A stretch of 64,000 nucleotides of DNA from the NCBI GenBank assembly GCA_029959085.1, contig JARWIR010000023.1:11235860-11299859 (forward strand), given 5' to 3'. The notes beneath the pieces were generated by a model. The model was not told where the DNA came from, made no database searches, and saw only the letters and a list, made by a program, of their open reading frames with translations. The position numbers and the translations under genes were made by a program. This stretch comes from Nemophila menziesii (Eukaryota; Streptophyta; Magnoliopsida; Boraginales; Hydrophyllaceae). Of the stretch, positions 20,068 through 32,859 are shown piece by piece (the first letter of the stretch is position 1; the number at the start of each line of letters is the position of its first letter).

Positions 20068-21202
20068 AAGTTCACTTGGAGGATTCTCGATGAAGATATG
20101 TCACGAATATTCGCACCACCAATTATTTCTCTCATTGACGATTCCTTCCGTGTAGATGAGAACAAACACAAGTATGGGGCTTATTACAAAATCATAAGGT
20201 ACTTATTATCAAGACTTCCCATCTATAATGATATTCTAGATTAGAGACAACCTTTCTCAAAAGTTTCACCAAACTTATGAATCAAGTACATGCCCAATTA
20301 CCTAACAAGATTGCTTAACCAAAAATTACTCACTATTTAACCTTGAGCAAGAAAGAGAAAGATTACAATTATCCTATTTTAGTTTTTCATAGTAGCTTGC
20401 CATATGAAAGATTTGGATCGATATATGGTAAATAATGCTTTCACTCAAGGCCTAGCCAACTATGAGTTTCGGAGTATTTATAATCTTTGTCGTATTATGA
20501 CGTCTCAAACATCATGGTTGATGCCTATATCTTAATAAAAGTGGAAGAATAAAGGGTGGGGTCGAGAGTCATTCTACGAGAAACAGACCCCCCTTAAATG
20601 GAAAGAGATAGATGCTATTATTGTAATGAGGGATACCCTCACCGAAAAATCCATATAGATCTCGGGGGAAAGAATTTTTCCATCCTCAGAGAATTAAAAA
20701 AGGTCACGACATATGATGGTCCGTGAAGATATTTTTGACTTTGAGGCACAAAGCATGAACAAGTATTTTTGCTACCATAGAGACAACAAATATTATACAA
20801 ACGACAACAAGTACCATAGAAGAGAGATAGAAAAATGAGTCTAATATAGAAGCTACCAAGTAACAAACAAAATACTTTCGAAATAAATTACAAATAAGTG
20901 TTGATAGATGACTAATAATAAATTGTAAATATAAAGAGTTATTGCCGTCACAAAGACTATGATTGCTAATTCTTATGATTTGTTTTCTCAAAGGTTTTTA
21001 CAACAAGTCGCTAAAATAAAAAGGAAAAAATGGATATTTGTTGTCTTTATATTAAATTATTAAAGTAATATTATATGAAATAAGTTAAATGTAATTATTA
21101 AACTAAATAACTATTAATGTAAATAACTAAATAGGTGAGATTAGAATATACCTCGATAACTATTAAATAATATCCACTAATATTGATTTCACGCTTTATT
21201 GT
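20068..21202 (+). repeat. Block C, copy 1
   Basis: From TCACTTGGAGGATTCTCGAT the sequence matches 62838-64000 in the same orientation up to the end of the window, so the repeat may go further. By eye several percent of bases differ, more than between the A copies. Decayed coding is likely: in plus frame TWRILDEDMS and KYGAYYKIIRYLLSRLPIY (20076-20241), later GWGRESFYEKQTPLKWKEID and ANYEFRSIYNLCRIMTSQ with stops between. I do not recognise the family. Confidence 0.8.
20704..20860 (-). pseudogene. Hydrophobic-exon fragment within block C
   Basis: MVLVVVCIIFVVSMVAKIL then VHALCLKVKN on the minus strand is related to the helix-plus-basic-tail frame at 9542-9700. See that entry. The parent protein is unknown. 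Confidence 0.4.
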
Positions 21203-23100
21203 TTAAGGGTGATAATTGATAGTTATGCAATAGTCGAGTTTCTAACATAATTTCTGTTAGTGTAGCTTAGGAATCTACCTCAAAACTACTAGATAAATAT
21301 TCCTAAGAAAATACATGCAATGATCGGCGCTAAAAGTCTCTTACCCTATTAAATATCCAACTATTCAAGTCTTTCGGGATAACTAATCCATACTAGATAC
21401 TTATGTATCATTTTCTGTTACACGGACTCCCTATCAGGAAAACAATCCTAATTACAGAGGAAGCCTTTAATTTGGTCATAGTAAGGGCTATATTTTTACA
21501 GGAAAATATATAATTAAGCCATATAATTTTCATAACCCAATTAAGTTATATAACCTTAAATTCAATAAACACAATAAATCACACTAAGGTTCTCGCATAA
21601 TTGGGATTCTCAAGATATGAGAATTTAGTTAATACTTAAATAATAAAAAGTATAAAATAAAAGAGTAATTATCATTTTTAGAATGATAAAAAGAATATAA
21701 TTACACTAATAGTGGAAGAAAGATAAAGATGGATAGAGGTGAAAGGGAATTGAATGCTCCAATTTTTTTCTCCAAGCATTTCTTCTACTCTAGACATGAT
21801 AATAATGAAGTATAACCCTAATTTGATCTTTGAAATTTGATACATAGTCTTTCTAAAATATTTTTTGTATTGTGGGTCCCATTTAAAGGTCCAAATCAAC
21901 CTAAAAACATTTCTAAGGGTGTGTGGACTTGTTTGAACCACAAAATATGCAAATTGAATAACTCTTTCATTTCAGCTCTAAATCACAAACCATCGGTTTT
22001 AACAAACATCAAACTTAAATTTTTACCACGAATCCAATAGCTCATCCATAAACATAACCAATTGCGCGTGGTGACTCACATAAGTAGATTTTTAAGTATT
22101 GATAGGAAACATTCTCGGGGTCCGAAAGTGGTCGAATCATCCTCTAACACCATAAATTTGGGGCAATATTTGTTTCTTGTATACTTATCATCATCTCGAG
22201 GTATCATAGCATCCAAGTACCTATGAGTTGGACACTTAACACACAAAAGCTCTGAAAATAACTTTAAAGTTGAAACTAGAAAAGAAATCACAAAACATCA
22301 AGTAATAGAAAAATAAAATCTCTCATTTAAGTACTAAATACTCCTAAAAATATGTATAAGACCCATATTAATAAATCATATAAAGGAGACACCACATACC
22401 AAAATTTGGTTTGAACCTGTAGATTTGAATTTCTGGTGGGTGTATCCCAAGTGGTTGTAATTGGAATGAAACCCATATATTAGTGGTTGTATAAACCATG
22501 GCTCTTGTCCTTAATGGAATTTAGTGCCAACTTGATTACCATTCGGTGGAACACCATTGTTACCGTTCCCACCTTCAACTCCTTGTTGCAAGTTTTCAAT
22601 AAGAGGTTGTTGAAATCCCAAGGATACTTGGTTAATTGGCATATTTCGATTTCAATCCCCGGTGGTTGAGGTTGAATAGATTTCCATTCACATCCAAGTG
22701 GGAAATTCCATTTGCATTTATCACCATTTATTCGTGTATCCTTAATTGATGAAGCAAGCTCTCAGATTTCAAATACATGCACAACAAATGAGGACATGTA
22801 AGAGACAAAAACAAAATCAAAAAGTTAAATTTAACATCAATACTCAAAATACATTAAAAACAAATTAAGCAAATCCTACTTGGAAATGGTGCAAAAAACA
22901 TAGTGTACCCTAAGGTGTGATATAAAAACTACACTTAGGGAAGACTCTCGCAAGTGTGTGTTATCCCAAGTAATAAAATTATGAATATTTTATGTCGTTC
23001 TCCATACAGACTATGAAGTTGAGTTAAATAAAATGAAAATGTAAAAATTGATTTGGGGTTTATATTTTGTATAATTCAAATAATACAAAAAGACTAAAAT
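21203..23100. other. Repeat-like interval, possibly LTR material
   Basis: No gene is recognised. Phrases such as GACTCCCTATCAGG, GTCTTTCGGGATAAC and the C/T-rich style resemble the probable gypsy LTR at 6750-8095, without direct alignment. A minus-strand frame at 22076-22291 (CPTHRYLDAMIPRDDDKY) shares a 50-base stretch with about 24650-24705 (GAGGT(A/C)TCATA...CCAAGTACCTA), so a dispersed repeat is present. No transposon domain seen. Confidence 0.35.
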
Positions 23101-23105
23101 GAGAT

Positions 23106-23521
23106 GAGTAAATACCTCCATTACCCCCTGAAGTATACCATTTTTTACAGTTTCCACCCCCCCCCCTCCATATTTTTGCGACTGGATGCCCCTTACCAAA
23201 ATAGGTCCCATTTAAATATCATGAAAATGTAAACAGACCACCCATACTTGATGCCCCTTTCGTGACATTTAACATAGTTATTTTTTATATTTAAATGATC
23301 ATATGTTAAGGGGCGACCACTTACTCAATAAAGAAATAGACGTCATTTAATCTCTCCAGAGTTACGAAAATAAATCTTAAGGGGTATCCAGTCACGAAAA
23401 TGAAGTTTAAGGGGCATCTAGTCATGAAAATGAAATTTAAGGGGAATCCAGTCGCAAAAGATTTTGTGGGGGGGAAACTGTCAATATGGGTATACTTCGG
23501 GGGTAGTGGATATATTTACTC
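23106..23521. mobile_element. 416-bp non-autonomous TIR element
   Basis: The left end GAGTAAATACCTCCATTACC and the right end read in reverse, GAGTAAATATATCCACTACC, are inverted repeats that continue through CCCTGAAGTATACC, a CAGTTTCCACCCCCC tract and TTTTGCGACTGGATGCCCCTT. They flank a short non-coding middle. Flanking 9-mers are AAATGAGAT (23097-23105) and AAATAAAAT (23522-23530), a possible 9-bp target duplication with two changes, as expected of Mutator-type insertion. The middle repeats GGGGC/AATC(C/T)AGTCA(C/T)GAAAATGAA. Confidence 0.75.
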
Positions 23522-23529
23522 AAATAAAA

Positions 23530-25270
23530 TTATATAAGTTTTTACAGCAATAGCTATTGGATGTTAAGCATTAAAGATTTAACAATAATATTTTTTATGC
23601 AAAGTATGAGATGGATAACTCGAGATGTTTGGGGTTCACTACTATTTATTACTTTAAATAATTTGTTGTTTAAGGGCGAATACAGTGCATGCATGTTTGT
23701 TCGGATTTAGTATTCCACCTTAATCCCTTCAGGTAGACATGGGATATTATTCGGCACACATAATCAATTCCGAGTGACCCTCTATAGCCTTCAAATGGTG
23801 AAGAATAATTTCCCTAAATGAATATCTGTATTGTTTAGACCTTTCGATTCTTAAACTAATTTGGGCTTGCTTATACTAATTCCACAATCAGTCCCCTTAG
23901 GTTCATAGTCAAATTGATAAAAAATCCATATACATGGCCACTATATATTATTTCAACAGCTAGAACAAATATAAGAACACCAAGCATAAACCTCAATTCA
24001 TTTCAATATATAATTATCCTAGTTCATACAAACAACGATAAATTATAAAATAGGTATCATTTTCAATCATCTCAAGTTAATTTAAAGTTTATTTCGTAGT
24101 AGAGAAATAAAATACAAGTTTTAATATGCTCAGAAAGATATAAATCAAATAAAATTATTGAAATTTACACTGGGATGAAATAATTTGTGAAAGTGAAATG
24201 AGGTTGTTCTTGACTTCCCCCTCTTCTCCCCCTTTCTCAAGGCATTTTTATCTTTTTAAAATATGATGGTTCTTAGTTTAATATTTAGTTTCAGATAAGT
24301 AAAGTGGAAAAATATTATGGGACATGGTGGGCTAAATATGGCCCGAAAGGTTTTTCAACAATTTTGGACAACTCTAGTCATCGTCATTAAAATAGCATTA
24401 CTTTTGTCGTTCAACTCCTATCCATTCGAAAAAAATTCTCTCAACATCTAGAATCAATCTACTATCTTTGATAGCTTAATTATAATACTAAACCTCGACA
24501 AATAGTTATGGTAATATTTCAAAGTCAACGGGAAAATATTTTGCTAGAAATTTCACTTGACTAATTGAGAAGATGTTTTGTTCCTTCATAACTTAACTCG
24601 GGTTTCACTTTGACGTTTTTGATGTTTTTGAGTTCTTAGCTCCATATCGAGGTCTCATATTACCCAAGTACCTAGGAGCTGCACATTTACCACACAATTA
24701 ACCGAAAGATTTACAAAAATAGAATAATATCCAAAACTGACTAAAACTCAAATATTTATAAAATAAATAGACTAAAACTTAAATAATGCCAAATAATTAG
24801 AAAAATCCCCCAATTAAGTTTATAAACACCTAAATATTATGGATGTGACTCCAACACAAAAGACAAGACATCAGTACTTATCAAATAAAATAATATTAAA
24901 CACCTTGAACAAATCAAAACTAAAAAAAATTAGAAAAAATATTAATTATGTTACTTTGTTATACAACCTCCAGCATGAATCATGACCCATTTACACAATC
25001 TAAAAACGGATAAAATCCAACACAAATCTCGTGACCACGAGATTATCTCACAACTACATTATTCACCTTCAGCGACCACTATAGTCATTGTCCTTATTTA
25101 TGACTTTATCTATCGCTAAATATATAGCTTTAACTTTAGAGACTGAATATGGTCGCTAAATCTAAGTCGCTAGAAGCGGATGCGTAAGGAAATCCAACTA
25201 TGAGCACTGGATAAATGGACAGTCGAACATAGAGATATAAGGGTAAAAAAACAAACCACAAAACCAAATT
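23530..25270. other. Interval without recognised gene
   Basis: Some stretches (23690-23920) resemble plant retrotransposon LTR text (CCACCTTAATCCCTTCAGGTAG, GAGTGACCCTCTATAGCC) but no domain, primer site or paired LTR is seen. Confidence 0.35.
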
Positions 25271-25278
25271 TAGGCCTT

Positions 25279-25575
25279 TTAAGAATTTCTTTTAGTTGGG
25301 ACTTTGTAAATAATATTTTTAAATTTTGAATCTTTAAAACTAGAGATAAATAGCGTTATCCTTTTTGTAAATTCCTCATCTAACAAATTAAACAGGATAA
25401 AAATAACGTCATCCTTTTTCAAAATAATATAAAAAACAATACCAATCTCCCTATCCATAATACTCCAATAGACATAACCACGTGAATATATTGCACCGTT
25501 ATTGAAAAAAGGAATAGTCATGGACCAAAAAAATCGATAATTAGCCCATATCTTTGTTTCGATCACATTCTTCAC
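25279..25575 (-). CDS. Unrecognised 98-codon ORF, probably a relic
   Basis: The frame contains FFNNGAIYSRGYVYWSIMDR, IGIVFYIILKKDDVIFILF and LDEEFTKRITLFI. The GAIYW-like start and the spacing recall F-box-associated domains, but I cannot confirm that. There is no F-box and no partner exon. It lies directly downstream of the receptor-kinase piece on the same strand. Confidence 0.3.
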   Translation of the reverse strand: MKNVIETKIWANYRFFWSMTIPFFNNGAIYSRGYVYWSIMDREIGIVFYIILKKDDVIFILFNLLDEEFTKRITLFISSFKDSKFKNIIYKVPTKRNS

Positions 25576-25744
25576 AACTTCTCGATTCTCCCCTAGAACG
25601 TTGGCATTCGAGTTTCAACTCATATGCTTATCACCTTCCAACGTTGGAAAGACCTGCATCCACATGTAGAATACTTAAATTAGTATTAATTGCTTATTGA
25701 TTCCTATATTCTTAAAATGATATTCTCGGAAATTTCTAACCAGA

Positions 25745-26209
25745 GACATTCTAATCCTTGAATGACGGTCTCGTCGAAGGCATTAAGAAGCAAAATTTAC
25801 CATGGTAGAAATATCTTCCTCAGGGTACAAGTTTCTCAGCTCTGGATCAATAAGTTTTAAAAAAATATTTTTTTCAGCAATGGTCATGCCTACTCCACAT
25901 TATATGAATAAATTACAAAGTCAGTCCTCAAACAAATATCATTATCCTATGACGCACTAACTTTCATCCCCATTCGGTTAGACATTGTTGGCCTTTGGGT
26001 TGATTCATATCAACAGCTTTCCTTCCCGTCACCAATTCCACCAACACAACACCAAACACATACACATCCGCTTTCTTCATAACTTGTCCACTTTGCACAT
26101 ATTCCAGAACCATGACCCTATACAAGCCAAGAATATTTGAATTGCTCCGATAAAAGATATTAGAAACTTGTGTTATTTCCGACAAACCCATTAGATTTCC
26201 TATCATCAT
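25745..26209 (-). pseudogene. Receptor-like protein kinase fragment (kinase subdomains VIII-XI)
   Basis: The minus strand reads [40 protein letters not shown] and CLTEW (26125-25970), then KLIDPELRNLYPEEDISTMV and CLRRDRHSRIRMSLV (about 25860-25745). This is the C-terminal lobe of plant cytoplasmic/PERK-like kinases (family [36 protein letters not shown]...IDPxL...RDPxxRPRM). The catalytic loop HRD and the DFG are absent, the APE is degraded to VLE and stops separate the parts. It was copied with or without its introns; a gap of about 110 bases between the two parts may be a decayed intron or a deletion. Confidence 0.85.
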
Positions 26210-26214
26210 CGTCT

Positions 26215-29200
26215 TTAAAGATAATATAGTCCGAATCTATGATATTTTCAAAATCTATCTCAACTAGGGGTGCATAAATTTGGGATAGACTTTAGAAATA
26301 CTAGTCAAATATTATAATATACTTTGCCTATTAATTTATGGAAGGACTTACTAGTTTTGTTTTTGGTGGTCATAAACAATAATTGGGCAGACTTATAATG
26401 CATATACAAAATTTGAGTAATATAAAATCAAAAAATGTATTATCTGGGTAAATGAACTAGCTAAAACAAGTTACTTTTTTTTGACCCCTATTCTTATTAA
26501 GAAATAATATTCAAGTCAAATTGTTTTTCAAAAGTCTATTTCCTTGGAATATGTTTCTCTTCTTATAAGATCTAGCCCCTTCAAATTGTCCTATACATTT
26601 AATATTTTTCTTTCCATTTAGGTTATAAGTTCCAAATCTTTCAATTAGAACAAACTAAAACACGTTTTACTACTTTAGGTCACCCTATATTTTCCATCCA
26701 AAAATTGACTAAATATACAAACTAATTATTTTTTAAAGGGTATTTTTGGTATTTTGATTTGAAGGTCACGGGTTTCTAATATAATCTAGCAAAAACATTA
26801 GGTTTTACTAACACTTTTTATAATCCTCTCTATCAATATAACTTTCCAAAAACAAAACCTTATTAATACAATTTCTAAATCTCGATTTTAAAGGTTTAAT
26901 CCAAAGATCAAAGTGTTGGTGTTATCACACACAAAGGTATAGTGATTCTATTTTTGTATTTTTTTTTTCCGTTTGTAATTTGTAGTTCATAATTTTGTAA
27001 ATTTTAATTAAAAGTTTATAGATAAATAATCTAGCAATTCAATTCTTAGATTTTAATTTAAAAATGTATTTTTTTTCTAATTTTGAATTCGTTTTCATTT
27101 TATGTTTGATTAATTCTTTATATACAATGACTAATTATTTAAAGATGAAGTATTAATCTGTTCTAATTACTATTTCTTGAGTTTTGATCAATATGGTTAC
27201 AAAAGTTTTATTGAGAATTTTTGTAGATTGGCCAATAAGGGTTTATGAGAATTTGAATTAGGGATTTTTTAATTTTTTTTTGTTCATTGGTTGAATAACT
27301 ATTTAATAATTTTTGTCTAATAACTAGTGAAATTTAATTCTTAAATTTGTATTTATACTTTTCTTGTTCATATTTAAATTTATTTATGAATAAATAGAGG
27401 AATTGGGGGTTTACCATTGAGTTTATTATAAAATAAGATAAATCTACTCTTGAGTTTGTCACTGAATTAGATTAATTTATTATGCAAATTCCAAATCTAA
27501 ATACTAATATTCCCACTGTAATCATATTGTCTATTAGTTTCTAAACACACTACAATGTCCAAGAAAAAAACTAATACACCAAAAATGGGAATAGAAAAAC
27601 AATTGAACCACACTATTTATAGTCAATTCTTTAGAATTTAAATAATAAACTTATATGGTTCTTAGTTTAAAAACTACCTTAAATTTAAATTGATTTTGAG
27701 CCCACATAGTCATATACGTGATTGAATTGCATGATTTTGTTTTCTATATATTATAAAAAGTTTTATTTTTGTAATAGTTACAAATGAGGATGGTTATAGA
27801 ATTAGGAAAAAATATAAGTCAATTGAATTTGATTTTGTTTTACACTGCTTTGAGAACTTCATATTCAATTGAAAGTTTGAGATACTAATATAAATTACAC
27901 AAATGATATGTAATATTGATATTGTTTTTTAAAGATGAATTCAGTAAATACTAAATCATTTATATACAGTTAATTGTAATATGTTGGGTAGTTTTCCGAA
28001 ATTATTTGTTGATTTGCAATATTAATATTTCTAAATAATATTAGAGTATGTAAATAATTTTTTTCTTTATTAATGTCTACAAAGAAAAAATATGTTAGTT
28101 TTGTAAAATTGTTTGTTAAGTGATCATTGGTTGTTTATATTATATATTATTGAACTAGTTTTCTTTGTTAATTCTCAAGTTGTCATTTATCATATGTAGT
28201 CTTCTCATCTTTTCAAGATAAATAGTTCATGAAATGAAAAGTATCAGTACAACATACTCTAGGATTATGTATTTATAAAATATTGAAGAATTTTTTCAGA
28301 TTTTTTACTACTTCCTCTTCTTTAACTAAAACTCTTTCAATTAATTGAAATTTAATTTTTGTTATTAATTTGAATCAAAATATTTTTTGTAACTTTATTT
28401 ACAGAAAATATAGTTGGTTATGATATTTCAATAAAAGAGAACCTTACAAATAAGTAATGATCAAAACAAGACAACAATAAAGTTTTCTTTATCCTTTTAT
28501 TTATTTTAGAATATTTCTATGATTGTTAATATAGTTGAGATATTTAAGCTAGTCTATATGCATACCCATAAACACATCTAATTAATTAATAAATTTATTT
28601 CTTTACATACTATGCTTTTGTTTTATACTTCATAACAAGTCTAAAAATATAATATTCTATGAATGAATTAAAATAAATAATAGCAATCTCTCTTTAATAG
28701 ATTTGGCTAACAAACTAAGGAATTTATTCTGATTTTCTTTTCCGTGATATTGTGATATGAATATTTAGTTCGCTCATTTAGATACACATATTTGTATGTA
28801 TAAAGAGTGTAGCAAGAAAGCTATACGGGGAACACGGTTATGATACTAATGTGAACCAAATATAAGAAAATACCTTGATTCATAGTACAACCATGTATGG
28901 GTAACCTTACTCCTAAAAAAAACATAGTCTACCATTAACTAAGATAGACCATAGTGTTAGATAAACACATCTTAATACCCCTAATGAAAACATATGCATA
29001 TCTAAAAAATTTGAATACTTTATACACAAAGGTCAATCTACTGAATCATAATTTTTATCAAATCAGGCTATAAGGTGCATCTTTTAGATAAAATTTCTCT
29101 CGAGTAGCCCATAACCAACTCTTGTGAAATTAATATGTTATTACCAGTTATTTTCTAGCCACAAAATTTTATTGATTATATGAAATTATACATTCCTATG

Positions 29201-29732
29201 TTTAGTCTATTCTATATGGGAAAACATAAAATATTAATTTACTATTAAACATTTGGATGGAGTTTGTAAGTCACCAATTACTTTTTTGATTACAATAAAA
29301 ATATTTGGATAAGAGGTACAATATAATAACTACAACTAGATTTTATGGATTGCAACCTTTTAGGGTTACATTAGTGAATATGATTTACTCTTTGAATATT
29401 TGGCATGGGTCCAATAATCATTTCATGACCGTTGGAGTATTTCAAAAGATTTAGATACTATAATATTTCTTGTAAGATAAAGAGAATTTAAAATTTTAGT
29501 GAACTTCTAGTTTATAAGTTTTAAATTAGGAGATTGTATTGAATTTCAAATTTAAACCCTAGAAACTCTTTTTGACAATTAGAACATGTGTGGTAGGGTT
29601 TTAATTCTCTAACTTCAATCACTTTCTAGTATTTATTTTATTTCTCTCATTATATATATCACATTATTTAAGATTTAAATCTTTAATCTAAGCAAAAAAT
29701 AATAATCCTAACAAAAAAGAATCATCCTAACA
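26215..29732. other. AT-rich interval, no gene seen
   Basis: About 3.5 kb of A/T-rich DNA without frames above background. The right part may be intron or flank belonging to the ARIADNE fragment, but no exon upstream of 29733 is recognised. No transposon ends found. Confidence 0.45.
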
Positions 29733-30411
29733 CTGCATTGAGGATTTACCTGGAAATGAAATGACCAAAATGGACTGTGGTCACTGCTTTTGAAATTCAT
29801 GTAGTAATCTTTAAATGTAAATCAATTTTAACTTGTTTATGTGTAACTTGTAATTGTTTTCAGGTTGGACAGAGCACTTTATTGTCAAGATTCAAGAGGG
29901 TCAACGTAAGCGTATCAAATGTATGGCCCACAAATGTTATGTTATCTGTGATGAAGCTGTGATTCGAGAGCTAGTGAGAAAAACGGATCCTGAAATAGCC
30001 GAGAAATTCGAAAGGGTTCTTCTTGAATCATACATTGAAGACAATAAAATGGTGAAGTGGTGTCCAAGTGTTCCTCACTGTGGTAACACAATTCGAATAG
30101 AAAAAGATGAATTTTGCGAAGTTGAATGTTCATGCGGTTCACAATCATGTTTCAGTTGCTTATTAGAAGCACATTCTCCTTGTTCATGCTCCATGTGGGA
30201 CCGTTGGGTGAAAAAATGTCGCGATGAATCTGAAACCATTAATTGGATTACTGTTCATACTAAAGCTTGTCCTAAATGTCAAAAACCTGTTGAGAAAAAC
30301 GGAGGGTGTAATTTAGTTAGATGTATCTAAAGCTTGTCATAAATGTTAGAAACTTGTTGTGAAAAACGGAGGGTGTAATTTAGTAAGATGTATTTGTGGT
30401 CAACCTTTTTG
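29733..30411 (+). pseudogene. ARIADNE-type RBR E3 ubiquitin ligase fragment (RING1 to IBR/RING2)
   Basis: RBR ligases pass ubiquitin from E2 via a RING2 Cys to substrate. A first exon (about 29733-29802) gives CIEDLPGNEMTKMDCGHCF, the RING1 start; the Cys after GHCF is replaced by a stop. An intron-like gap ends in TGTTTTCAG at 29861. The second exon reads GWTEHFIVKIQEGQRKRIKC, LESYIEDNKMVKWCPSVPHC, EFCEVECSCGSQSCFSCLLE and CPKCQKPVEKNGGCNLVRCI, in the order of ARI1/ARI2. A stop at 30328 follows because about 68 bases (30262-30329) were duplicated in tandem; the second unit continues CGQPFW and ends at GTGAGT, a proper donor. The rest of RING2, including the catalytic Cys, and the Ariadne domain are absent. 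Confidence 0.9.
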
Positions 30412-31419
30412 GTGAGTCAAATTTCACACACAAACACACACACACTTTTCTTCCATTAATTTCTTGATTAATTTTGTACAATTAATCTTTGTATCACTTG
30501 ACAATGCATCAGAGCTGGTAGGGGTGGCGTCGGGGAAGAAGAAGAAGAAGGGGAAGACGAAGTGATGGTGGGTTATGGGGTAAATTTATTTTATTATTTA
30601 TATTTAATAATATTAATATTATTACGAAATACCTATTTTTTCCTATAAAAAAATTGGTTTAAGTTAATTAAATAATTAATTAAGATTGGGAATAAAAAAA
30701 TAATAAAAATCCTGACATGGATGTTCCACGTCAAACTTAACAGTAGAATTGAACGGACGTTAGTAGGTGAAACGAGTCACGAAAACAAAAATTATGGAGT
30801 ATCCAATCGCATTATAAACAATGGGCGGCAAACTATCAAACGCGTGAAAACCAGGGGCAAAAATGGTATTTACTCTTTTAGTTTTAAATCTTCAATCGAA
30901 GTAATAAAGAATCATCATGACAAAATTTTAATTGGTAATGTTAATATTTCTCTATTAGTAGACAATCTTAAACATACAACACATTATATATTTATAGATT
31001 TTATTCCAATAGTAAATCACATAGACATTTACATAAAGAAATAAATATATTGTGTGTAGACCACTTACTATATTCTTCCAAACTTTGTCATACATAATTC
31101 CTTATTAACGTCATTCATGGATAACCCCATTCACCATTTCAAAAATCTTTCCTTAACCCTTACGCTAAAGAGTTCATCCATCATCATATACAATTTTTTT
31201 CTCATATACGTGCCACAACCACCAACATTCACGTCATTACACCCACCATGTTACATTTATCTTTCTGTACATTTATCTTTCTATGGCCTTGATGTCGAGA
31301 TTTCTTTCACAAGACACAAGAGAGTCAATTTAGATAAGGGATATGTAGGTGTTTGGATATGTTCGGTTAGTTCAAGTTGATATATTGAATTCGAGGATAG
31401 TGATAATTTTTTTATAATT
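30412..31419. other. Interval with a GAA run and a relative of the 23.1 kb TIR element
   Basis: A short purine run (GAAGAAGAAGAAGAAGGGGAA) lies near 30535-30560. Around 30765-30887 the sequence (CACGAAAACAAAAATTATGG, GGCAAACTATCAA, GGTATTTACTC) parallels the right end of the element at 23440-23521. Its left inverted end was not found, so it is a decayed or partial copy. The 87-codon frame at 31117-31380 is unrecognised. Confidence 0.45.
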
Positions 31420-31876
31420 TCAGGTGCACACAAAGCGCTTGAGTGAGATTTAAAATGAATATGCAAAATAATATTATATGGAAAAGTATTAATATGAAGT
31501 TTGATTGTACAATGCTTTGGGTAATTTACTCGTGTCTTCTTCCATTCCACCTCCCACCAACAAGTGGACTCATAATATGTTATTCACATAATTAGTCAAG
31601 TTTTTTGGGATGAGTCAATTCTCCATTCAACATAAAGATCCTAGATGGACATAATTAATGCACAATAATTATATCTAATATGGATTGTTTGATCTTTGTT
31701 GATAACTTACACAAAATTTTGACGTTTATGTTTAGTAATCTTTATGTGAAGTATATTACTATATTATTTTAAAAATTTTAACTACTATTGTTCTCATGTA
31801 TATTTCATTTTTTGTTTTGTTTGATAATCTTACTCGATGTGAATTTTTTATGGATAACTTTGTTCAGGCCTAATAA
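31420..31876 (+). repeat. Dispersed repeat D, copy in spacer
   Basis: Matches 9050-9515 with a few percent differences, starting at TTTCAGGTGCACACAAAGCG and ending at GTTCAGGCCTAATA. Flanks on both sides are unrelated to those in block A, so this is an independent copy of D and not part of the large duplication. Confidence 0.8.
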
Positions 31877-31879
31877 GAG

Positions 31880-32855
31880 TATTAGTGGACACTCTATTAA
31901 TGAGCTTGAGGTATGTAGAGTATTATGATACAGTAGATACCACAAGATATTGACTGAAATCAATGGTTATGAGGTTCATGGAAGGTGCACCACGTTCTAA
32001 TTTTGAAAGTCTAGTTGGTTTATGTAATTCTGAGACTCTTGGCCATGGTCGGTTAGTGTCATGAGTTCACTGGTAAGACGCGAATGTTAGCAATGTTATT
32101 TTTTTTGTTTGAATTTGTTAGCTCTTTTTAGTTTTGGTCGCGTGTTGCGTGAACCGTTCCTTGTATTTTTTTTATACGTCTTCTAGACATTTTGGTATTT
32201 TTAACCCATCATACATTAACATAAGTCAATTTTTATTTCATAAAAGTACATTTTTATAGAAAACATAAGAATACGGAGAGTGATAGTATTATTAATGGAA
32301 AAGTGTATCATGGGGAAAGTGATCAAGTGAACTTTACATAGGACAACACATACTTTTTAGTACCAGACAAACGACGCTATAATGTGTGAATAATGAAAGT
32401 GTTACAAAAAGATAAGGATCGAACTTACAAACCTCTACACAATTATATTTAAATTTATATATATCAACCAAATGAGTTAAAACAACTCGTTAGGACCTTG
32501 TTTCTTTATTTGGGAGGTACAAGGCTCGAATTCTATGTTGAACATGGATAACATAATTCTGATTGGCCATGTGGTATACATGGGAGACATGCATATGTTT
32601 GTTGGCGTAGTCAAGGTCTACACATGCTGGCCAGAACACCAACGGAACAAAAAAAAATTATACACACTAATCGTCAAATTTACACATTCTTTGGTTATTA
32701 ATTCAAATATGCACTTGACGTTGCCTCGTGAAAAAACTTGATAGTAAAACCCAATAGGATAAACCTTGGCTATTGGAAAAGGATTATAACATGTATTATC
32801 TCCCCTTACATCCCAATATTGTATATTAGTCTTTCAAACATTGAAAGTGGCAATA
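31880..32855. other. Interval without recognised gene
   Basis: Contains a 68-codon frame at 32535-32741 (GHVVYMGDMHMFVGVVKVYT) that I do not recognise. The 3' LTR expected downstream of the copia piece (minus strand) is not evident here. Confidence 0.35.
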
Positions 32856-32859
32856 GTCT

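Noticed and set aside
32521..32545. GGCTCGAATTC as a tRNA T-loop-like motif
   Set aside because: No matching acceptor stem, D-arm or anticodon arm could be placed around it.
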